From positions 1 to 64,000 of the forward strand of contig NZ_JAJUXH010000003.1 of NCBI RefSeq assembly GCF_021390245.1: a stretch of 64,000 nt of DNA. Reading direction: 5' to 3'. A program made the translations under genes and the position numbers. Below, in pieces: positions 58,349 through 64,000 of this stretch (position 1 is its first letter; each line of letters starts with the position of its first letter). Under the pieces are notes generated by a model. It had not been told where the DNA came from. It was given only the letters and a program-made list of their open reading frames with translations, and searched no databases. The stretch is from Dyadobacter sp. CY323 (lineage in GTDB: Bacteria; Bacteroidota; Bacteroidia; Cytophagales; Spirosomataceae).

Positions 58349-59992
58349 ATGGATATACTGGATCTACTGGAATCGAATGCGAAATTATATCCGGATAAAC
58401 CTGCTTACAGGTACCTCGACAAAGAAGGTGAAATCTCAGAGCAACTTACATATCAACAATTAGCACGCGAAGTCTCAGCTGCGTCGGGCCAGTTAAGAGA
58501 CCGATATCCATCCAATTCAAGAGTGATCGTCCTGCTGCCGGCGGAGGCTTCGTTCATCCGGTTTTTCCTGGCATCACTTCACGCGGGTCTAATTTCAGTA
58601 CCCTGCCCGATCGGCTATTCCGAGTCCGGTATCCGGCGAATCCTAAACATCATCAGTGATTGCGGGGCGATTGGTATCATTACCAATAAAAAAACGCACA
58701 AAATGCTTTTCCAGCGGCAAAACGCAGCTTCTAATGCATTTCGGGATTATGATATCGACTGGTTTTTTACGGACAATTTCTCTGTTGAAACTTCCTCAAT
58801 CCGGCACGATAGGGAAGAAACAAATGCCGACAAACCGGCTTATTTACAATATACTTCCGGCTCTACGAGCCGTCCAAAAGGCGTAATGATCAGTCATGCC
58901 AATCTCGTTGCCAATCTGAGTGCGATCAATCATTGCTTTGGCCGCACTGCCGAAGATACCTCCGTAACCTGGCTGCCTCATTATCATGATATGGGGCTGG
59001 TCGACGGACTTTTATCACCACTTTATACGGGAGGAACGGGAATGGTTATTTCGCCGCTTTTATTCATTACCAAACCCTTTTTACTACTTCAGTCGATCAG
59101 CCGGTATCAGGCTGGTTTCTGTGGCGGCCCAGGTTTCGGGCTCGATCATTGCGTGACACGTATTGCTCCCGAACTTTTGGAAACGTTGGATCTCAGCACT
59201 TTACGCGTTTTGTATGTCGGCGCAGAACCGATCCGGATTTCCAGTCTGGAACGATTTGCAGAAACAATGCGCGCGACCGGTTTCAGAAAAGAAAGTCTGG
59301 TTCCGTCTTACGGATTGGCGGAAGCGACGCTGGCTGTAAGTCTGCATTTCAACGGGACATCATTGAGCTACAAAAAAATACCCGGCGCTCACTTGAAAGA
59401 GGTCGTTGCCTGCGGTCCGCCGGTGGAAAATACCGAGGTCCAAATTGTTGATCCGGAATTGAAAACCGTTGTCGGCAATGGTGAAATCGGTGAGATTTGG
59501 GTCAAAAATGCAGGGGTAGCGTTAGGATATTGGCAGAACGAGGAAGCGACAAATGCGACATTCCGTGCATTCACCAGCTCAGGAAATGACCCATATCTGA
59601 GAACGGGTGATTTGGGTTTTATGGATGAAGGAAAGCTTTTCATTACCGGCCGGATCAAAGAGCTCATTATACTTAGGGGCGTAAATTACTATCCTCAGGA
59701 CATTGAGGAAGTGGTTACTGAATGTCACGAGGCCATTCAGCCCAACGCCACGGCGGCATTTTCGGTGGAAACGGAGACAGGAGAAGCGCTGATGATCGTC
59801 AGCGAAGTGAGACGGATTGCTCAGCAGGCTGAACATTTGGATACCATCAAAACAAAGGTTGCTCAAAGTGTCGGGTTGGCTTTCGGGCTTATTGTACATA
59901 AAGTGGTGTTGATCCAGCCGGGAAAATTGCCCAAAACTTCGAGTGGTAAAATCCAGAGATTGAAGGCCAGGCAGGAGTTTGCCGAAAACTAG
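58349..59992 (+). CDS. Fatty acyl-AMP ligase (FAAL)
   Basis: Adenylates a fatty acid with ATP and passes it to an acyl carrier protein instead of CoA. The 547-aa protein has the adenylate motifs YLQYTSGSTSRPKGVMISHANL (P-loop), LPHYHDMGLVDGLL, the FAAL region PLLFITKPFLLLQSI and FCGGPGFGLDHCV, SYGLAEATLAVS, YLRTGDLGFMDEGKLFITGRIKELIILRGVNYYPQDIE, and the C-terminal catalytic lysine in LPKTSSGKIQRLK. HDMGL and GVNYYPQDIE are typical of FAAL rather than CoA ligases. The ATG at 58349 is used (TTG at 58340 also in frame). An acyl carrier gene follows after a terminator-like hairpin. Confidence 0.9.
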   Translation: MDILDLLESNAKLYPDKPAYRYLDKEGEISEQLTYQQLAREVSAASGQLRDRYPSNSRVIVLLPAEASFIRFFLASLHAGLISVPCPIGYSESGIRRILNIISDCGAIGIITNKKTHKMLFQRQNAASNAFRDYDIDWFFTDNFSVETSSIRHDREETNADKPAYLQYTSGSTSRPKGVMISHANLVANLSAINHCFGRTAEDTSVTWLPHYHDMGLVDGLLSPLYTGGTGMVISPLLFITKPFLLLQSISRYQAGFCGGPGFGLDHCVTRIAPELLETLDLSTLRVLYVGAEPIRISSLERFAETMRATGFRKESLVPSYGLAEATLAVSLHFNGTSLSYKKIPGAHLKEVVACGPPVENTEVQIVDPELKTVVGNGEIGEIWVKNAGVALGYWQNEEATNATFRAFTSSGNDPYLRTGDLGFMDEGKLFITGRIKELIILRGVNYYPQDIEEVVTECHEAIQPNATAAFSVETETGEALMIVSEVRRIAQQAEHLDTIKTKVAQSVGLAFGLIVHKVVLIQPGKLPKTSSGKIQRLKARQEFAEN

Positions 59993-60013
59993 CAGGCAGT
60001 TTCGGCAAGTTTC

Positions 60014-60037
60014 AAAAAAGGACGATTCGCCTTTTTT
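60014..60037 (+). terminator. Weak terminator or attenuator between ligase and carrier genes
   Basis: AAAAAAGG (60014-60021) pairs with CCTTTTTT (60030-60037) over an 8-nt loop, ending in T7. It could lower expression of the downstream genes relative to the ligase. Confidence 0.6.
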
Positions 60038-60096
60038 TGAATAAATAATGATATTACATTCACAAATAAGAAATTCTACGTTCTACTCAACCATTC

Positions 60097-60345
60097 ATGC
60101 AGAAGACTTTTACTGAAATTTCCGACTGGATCATTGCACATATCTCCAAATACGCCGAGATCGATCCGTCTGAGATCGCACTCGACGCTGACATTGTAAA
60201 CTTTCGCCTCGACTCTCTCCTGCTTGTCAACATTACCACCGACCTCGAAGAATGGATCGGAATGGAATTGAGCCCGTCTATTTTCTGGGAAATGGGCACG
60301 ATCGCAGCTACTACGCAATGGATTGTTGAAAATCAGGAAGTATAA
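60097..60345 (+). CDS. Acyl carrier protein
   Basis: An 82-aa acidic four-helix carrier. The phosphopantetheine serine is Ser40 in the motif FRLDSLLLVNI, in the usual place after a hydrophobic helix (EISDWIIAHISKY) and the loop DPSEIALDADI. Helix III-IV reads MELSPSIFWEMGTIAATTQWI. It should receive the acyl chain from the adjacent acyl-AMP ligase. It is not the housekeeping AcpP (which carries D-S-L-D), so it is a dedicated carrier. The P450 begins 49 bp downstream. Confidence 0.9.
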   Translation: MQKTFTEISDWIIAHISKYAEIDPSEIALDADIVNFRLDSLLLVNITTDLEEWIGMELSPSIFWEMGTIAATTQWIVENQEV

Positions 60346-60394
60346 ATAACTGTTTCTATACTTGGTTCATGTGAAAAGTCTGCAACCTACCCCT

Positions 60395-61588
60395 ATGTCT
60401 GTAACAGCCATTTGGTCTTCTCAAAAAGAGATCAACCAAAACTACTCTGAACTGATCGGTGACGTCCGAAAATCAAATCCGGTCCACTTCAATATGTTCG
60501 GCGATTTGGTAGTGATGGATTACGCAAACGTTAAAAAGATTTTTTCCGATTCCGTAAATTTCAAAAATTTCGACTTTACCGAGCGGTTCAAGATCGTATC
60601 AGCGATTGCGAATAATGATCCCGGCTTGTTGCGATTCGGTGAAAGCCTCAGCAACTGGCTGTTGTTCATGAATGGTGAAAAGCATGCGGAACACAGACGA
60701 TTTGTAAACCAAAAATTTTATCAGGCTGATTATGAGAAAATTACTTTCGAAGCAATCAGTGAAATTCTGGATTCACTAAAAGATCAGGAAGAGACGGACC
60801 TGGTGGAAATGGCGAGACGGTTCAGCTTTTTGATCATCAGCAAGATCATCAATCTGGAAAGTTCAGACTTTGAGTTTATCCAGAAGTTCTCCTATGTGAT
60901 TACATTAATTTTCGAGAAGACCCTCGCCATCAAGGATTTACTGGAATGCGCAAACATGTCCACCCGGTTTCACAGCTATCTTTCACAAACACTAAGCCGG
61001 CACGAAAATGAACTTACCCATAGCCTTCTGCTGGAAATGAGAGAAGTAATGGGCAGCAAACGCGCGCCAGAGCTAATCGGGACCTGGGAATTCCTGGTAA
61101 ATGCCGCAACCGAAACGACTACATTATTGCTAACCAGGTGCATTGCGACATTAATTGAAAACCGGGATAAGGAGATCAACTGGAACGCGCACAACGATTG
61201 CGCCATAGCTGTCGAGGAACTGATACGCTACGTCAGCCCGGTGAACTGGATCCCACGGCAGATCGAAAACGATATGGAGATTGAGGGATTGAAATTAAAA
61301 AAGGGGAAAACGGTACTATTGGGCATTGCCTCGGCCAATCGGGACCCAAGTGTGTTTGAGAATCCCGATGCGTTTATTCCTACCCGTAAACCGAATCCGC
61401 ATATCGGTTTCGGGTTTGGAATTCACCATTGCCTGGGTGCGCGGCTATCCCGGTTCGAAATGCAAAAATTCCTCCCAAGCTTCATGAATGCGTTTCCTGA
61501 TATCCGTCTGCATCCGCAGAAACCGGCTGAATGGGATTCCAAAGTCTTTTTCAGAGGCTACAAGAGCTTGCCCGTGCTTTTGAAATAG
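60395..61588 (+). CDS. Cytochrome P450
   Basis: A 397-aa bacterial class I-size P450. K-helix ExxR is EELIRY, the meander carries SANRDPSVFENPDAFIPTRKPNPH, and the haem loop FGFGIHHCLGARLSRFE has the thiolate Cys346. The I-helix reads NAATETTTLLLTR, where the usual acid-alcohol pair is TE-TT. No membrane anchor, no redox partner gene nearby. In this cluster it probably hydroxylates, desaturates or epoxidises the chain on the neighbouring carrier protein. The start is uncertain: a TTG (60362) and GTG (60371) lie upstream in frame; the ATG at 60395 gives the normal length. Confidence 0.9.
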   Translation: MSVTAIWSSQKEINQNYSELIGDVRKSNPVHFNMFGDLVVMDYANVKKIFSDSVNFKNFDFTERFKIVSAIANNDPGLLRFGESLSNWLLFMNGEKHAEHRRFVNQKFYQADYEKITFEAISEILDSLKDQEETDLVEMARRFSFLIISKIINLESSDFEFIQKFSYVITLIFEKTLAIKDLLECANMSTRFHSYLSQTLSRHENELTHSLLLEMREVMGSKRAPELIGTWEFLVNAATETTTLLLTRCIATLIENRDKEINWNAHNDCAIAVEELIRYVSPVNWIPRQIENDMEIEGLKLKKGKTVLLGIASANRDPSVFENPDAFIPTRKPNPHIGFGFGIHHCLGARLSRFEMQKFLPSFMNAFPDIRLHPQKPAEWDSKVFFRGYKSLPVLLK

Positions 61589-61594
61589 AGCAGG

Positions 61595-63004
61595 ATGATC
61601 AAATTCACTGATTTTTCGTATTTCCTCTTGTTATTCCTGATCGTACCGGTCTATTATAAGGTTCCGGACGGCAAAAAATGGATTTTTCTGCTCATACTCA
61701 GTACCCTTTTTAATGCAAGCTGGAGTGGAAAGTATCTGCCGGTTTGGCTCACATTGGTCGGGATTTGTTATGTAGCGGCAAAGTATCTGGGAAATCCGGC
61801 GTATTCGAAAAAGCAGCGGAAAGCCTTGCTCGCTATTTCTATCATTATTTGCCTGCTGCCGCTTCTCGGTTTCAAATACCTGGTCCCGATCCATGATTCC
61901 ATGTCGCCGATTGCGCTTAACTGGCTGGCGCCCATTGGTATTTCTTACTACACATTTCTGATCATCGGATATCTCACCGATGTGCACCGTCGATATATCA
62001 AGCCCGAAAATCACCTGGGTTACCTGGCACTTTATCTGGGCTTCTTCCCAACCATGCTTGCGGGGCCCCTCGAACGTGCGCGACAACTTATCCCCCAGCT
62101 CCGCAATCCCGTTACGTATCAGGAGGATAATATAAAAGCCGGCATTTACTTCATTGTCTGGGGATTATTCAAAAAAGTAGTACTCGCATCCAGACTTTCC
62201 GGCGCAACCAATCCGGTATTTGACGAGCCTGGAAATTATACGGGCATATCGGTAACATTGGCGATCCTGCTGTTTTCCATTCAGCTTTACTGCGATTTTT
62301 CGGGTTATACCGATATCGCAACCGGATCAGCGAGATTGTTGGGGATTAAGCTGAGCAAAAACTTTTCAAATCGCTACTATTTTAGTTTGTCACGTACCGA
62401 ATCGTGGAACTCCTGGAACATCACGGTCACTTCATGGTTCCGCGATTACGTATTCTTCAACATTAGTAAAGGTGTTTCAAACAAAAACCGCCTCGAATTC
62501 AACCGTCTTCTGACTTTCATCATTACCGGTCTATGGCATGGGCCAAGCTGGTCATTTGTGATATGGGGTTCGCTGCAATGGGCTTACATTAACTTTGAAA
62601 TGCGGACAAAGCATGTCTGGCAAAAATTTTATTCCGCATTAGGTTTCCGGATCGGCTCACACATGCACGATGTATGGCGAATCGTGGTAAGACTTCTCAC
62701 AGGCACATTGATCATGGGCTGGTTTCGTGCGGCGGAAGTGGGCAGCGGCGTGAAGTTGTACAGCAGCATGTTTGGCTTTACGTCCGGAACAGGTTCCATG
62801 ATTACCCCCGGTTTTTTCCTGACGGTTGCGCTTTTCCTGGTCATGGATTTTTTTAATTATCGAATGGGTGAAAAAGAAGACATTGCCTCCTACCTGCTTA
62901 AAAGACCAGCCATTAACCGGGCACTTTCTATGTTACTTTTGGTTCAGCTTGTGCTGATATTCGGGAGGACCAACGTTGCCAATTTTTACTACATCCAGTT
63001 CTGA
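61595..63004 (+). CDS. MBOAT-family acyltransferase (AlgI/DltB-like)
   Basis: A 469-aa integral membrane protein with about 11 helices. The family core is CDFSGYTDIATGSARLLGIKLSKNF, then SWNSWNITVTSWFRDYVF, and the invariant histidine H315 in IITGLWHGPSWSFVIWGS. These match O-acyltransferases such as AlgI, PatA and DltB. They move an acyl group through the membrane to an acceptor outside, usually with an SGNH-type partner. The next gene encodes such a partner. The likely donor is the acyl carrier in this operon, which is how DltB uses DltC. The start is 6 bp after the P450 stop. Confidence 0.9.
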   Translation: MIKFTDFSYFLLLFLIVPVYYKVPDGKKWIFLLILSTLFNASWSGKYLPVWLTLVGICYVAAKYLGNPAYSKKQRKALLAISIIICLLPLLGFKYLVPIHDSMSPIALNWLAPIGISYYTFLIIGYLTDVHRRYIKPENHLGYLALYLGFFPTMLAGPLERARQLIPQLRNPVTYQEDNIKAGIYFIVWGLFKKVVLASRLSGATNPVFDEPGNYTGISVTLAILLFSIQLYCDFSGYTDIATGSARLLGIKLSKNFSNRYYFSLSRTESWNSWNITVTSWFRDYVFFNISKGVSNKNRLEFNRLLTFIITGLWHGPSWSFVIWGSLQWAYINFEMRTKHVWQKFYSALGFRIGSHMHDVWRIVVRLLTGTLIMGWFRAAEVGSGVKLYSSMFGFTSGTGSMITPGFFLTVALFLVMDFFNYRMGEKEDIASYLLKRPAINRALSMLLLVQLVLIFGRTNVANFYYIQF

Positions 63005-63036
63005 CAGCCCACATCCACCATTTACCGAAATAATAC

Positions 63037-64000
63037 ATGATTGTAAAAATTGCAAAATGGCTCATCCTTTTCATTGTCATCAAAACGATGGCAGTGCTGC
63101 TCATTTCGCCATTTTACATAGATCCAAGGCTGCATATAGAAGCTAGAAAATCGCTTTGCAATGCATTCAAACCGAATGTGGTATTTATCGGGACCAGTCG
63201 GACGCTATATGGAATAAACCCTTCATTGTTTGATTCACTAAATAATGGGCAAACACGTAGTTATAATTTCGGCCTGTTTAGTTTATCCCCCGAAATCTCG
63301 TTTCAAATCGCAGACGACTTGATCCTGAATGAGCCAGAGGTCAAAAAGATTTACATAGAACTGAGTGCGTTGGATTACAGCACCGTCACTTTAACGCCCG
63401 GCACCATTTTCAGCGACGTCGCATTCAGGGCGAATGCCATGGCCGGTTGTTCCGGCCTCGATACTTCGGAAAAATTGAAGAGCTTTTTTCAGGGGCTCAG
63501 CACCACGTTATTCCAACTGTTTTCCATCGCACCGCAGATCACACTCGTCCGAAAAATCATGGCTCCCGATAACCATCCCATTGAAGGCAAACCGGAAATG
63601 CGACAGAATGGACATCAATCCGTTGCTCTGGCGCTATCTCAAACCAACGACGGCATATTAAGCAATGAGAATGCCTCACAACAAATGTTGGAAAAAGGTA
63701 AGCAGTCAGTGCCAAATACTTTTTACATTTCAAGGATCAACCAGTTGATCATGCGGGCCGGGCAGCTTGGGAAAAAGGTCATTTTCTTTTACCCCAATAA
63801 CTTTACAAAAACCGAATCGATGATCCTTTCCGAAGTAGCGCCCTATTTACCGGAGCAGAATCTCATTCGATTGCCGGAGGATCAGCAATTAACGGAATTA
63901 TTCAAACCGGAAAATTTATTTGATCCACACCATCTGAATCAAAAAGGAGCAGCCGTGTATACCCGTTTTTTACAGAAAGAATCATTAATTCGACCTAACC
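63037..64000 (+). CDS. SGNH-like membrane-anchored protein, DltD/AlgX-like (partial, cut by window end)
   Basis: Starts ATG at 63037 and stays open to the edge (321 complete codons). Residues about 8-26 form a signal anchor. An SGNH-type block I reads NVVFIGTSRTLYGINP with candidate nucleophile Ser54. A candidate catalytic pair lies at Asp296 and His298/His299 in DPHHLNQKGAAVY. This arrangement resembles the partner proteins of MBOAT O-acyltransferases (DltD, AlgJ/AlgX, PatB), which handle the acyl group on the outer face. The rest of the protein lies outside the window. Confidence 0.75.
   Translation, partial: MIVKIAKWLILFIVIKTMAVLLISPFYIDPRLHIEARKSLCNAFKPNVVFIGTSRTLYGINPSLFDSLNNGQTRSYNFGLFSLSPEISFQIADDLILNEPEVKKIYIELSALDYSTVTLTPGTIFSDVAFRANAMAGCSGLDTSEKLKSFFQGLSTTLFQLFSIAPQITLVRKIMAPDNHPIEGKPEMRQNGHQSVALALSQTNDGILSNENASQQMLEKGKQSVPNTFYISRINQLIMRAGQLGKKVIFFYPNNFTKTESMILSEVAPYLPEQNLIRLPEDQQLTELFKPENLFDPHHLNQKGAAVYTRFLQKESLIRPN

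Overview
The window reads as chromosome of a Bacteroidota bacterium, most likely order Cytophagales and close to Dyadobacter or Spirosoma. That placement rests on protein style and on promoters. Promoters repeatedly show the Bacteroidota form TTG-N18-21-TAnnTTTG (for example 4407, 16562, 32268). Typical families of the phylum are present: BlaI with M56 peptidases fused to TonB C-terminal domains, LytS/LytTR regulation, a YpdA-type bacillithiol reductase, an OmpA-like protein with calcium-binding repeats, a SusC/TonB-type outer-membrane receptor and Uma2 proteins. Most of the window is ordinary core genome with small accessory patches. I see no rRNA, insertion sequence, prophage or CRISPR array.

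Layout. 1-3084: a weakly coding left edge, tRNA-Asn, rsmG and a membrane glycosyltransferase. 3195-6006: tgt (with its zinc cysteines missing) and an OmpA-family protein. 6119-16269: a surface-polysaccharide locus containing UDP-galactopyranose mutase, a Wzc-type tyrosine kinase, the nonulosonic-acid triad neuB-neuC-neuA, two or three glycosyltransferase-like genes and a Wzy/WaaL-like polymerase. 16623-28815: terC, dnaG, a lipoprotein, ytxH, a secreted propeller, ypdA, pabB/pabC, a ParE toxin-antitoxin pair, priA and pyk. 28911-32130 is an accessory patch: twin Uma2 genes behind a perfect palindrome, a frameshifted small gene, a small gene flanked by two matching palindromes, and a Panacea-type antitoxin with a likely MazF-like toxin. 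32253-36348: a blaI-M56-M56 unit with tandem operators. 36440-50012: an oxidoreductase, exbB/exbD, ffh, a phosphodiesterase, a solitary nuoN, a LuxR-type regulator, a TraB/GumN protein, an M28 peptidase and typA. 50114-57730: an outer-membrane receptor, a LytS kinase with a frameshifted LytTR response regulator, glutamate dehydrogenase followed by a very long nested hairpin, a PhoR-like kinase and a Dabb protein. 57747-57854 holds clustered DnaA boxes and is an oriC candidate.

The most interesting part is 58349-64000, running off the right edge: fatty acyl-AMP ligase, acyl carrier protein, cytochrome P450, MBOAT acyltransferase and an SGNH-like membrane-anchored protein. Its logic copies the DltA-DltC-DltB-DltD route that puts D-alanine on teichoic acids. 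Here, however, the activating enzyme is a fatty-acyl ligase, and a P450 is positioned to oxidise the carrier-bound chain. I infer a system that activates a fatty acid, tailors it on its carrier and passes it across the membrane to an unknown cell-surface acceptor.
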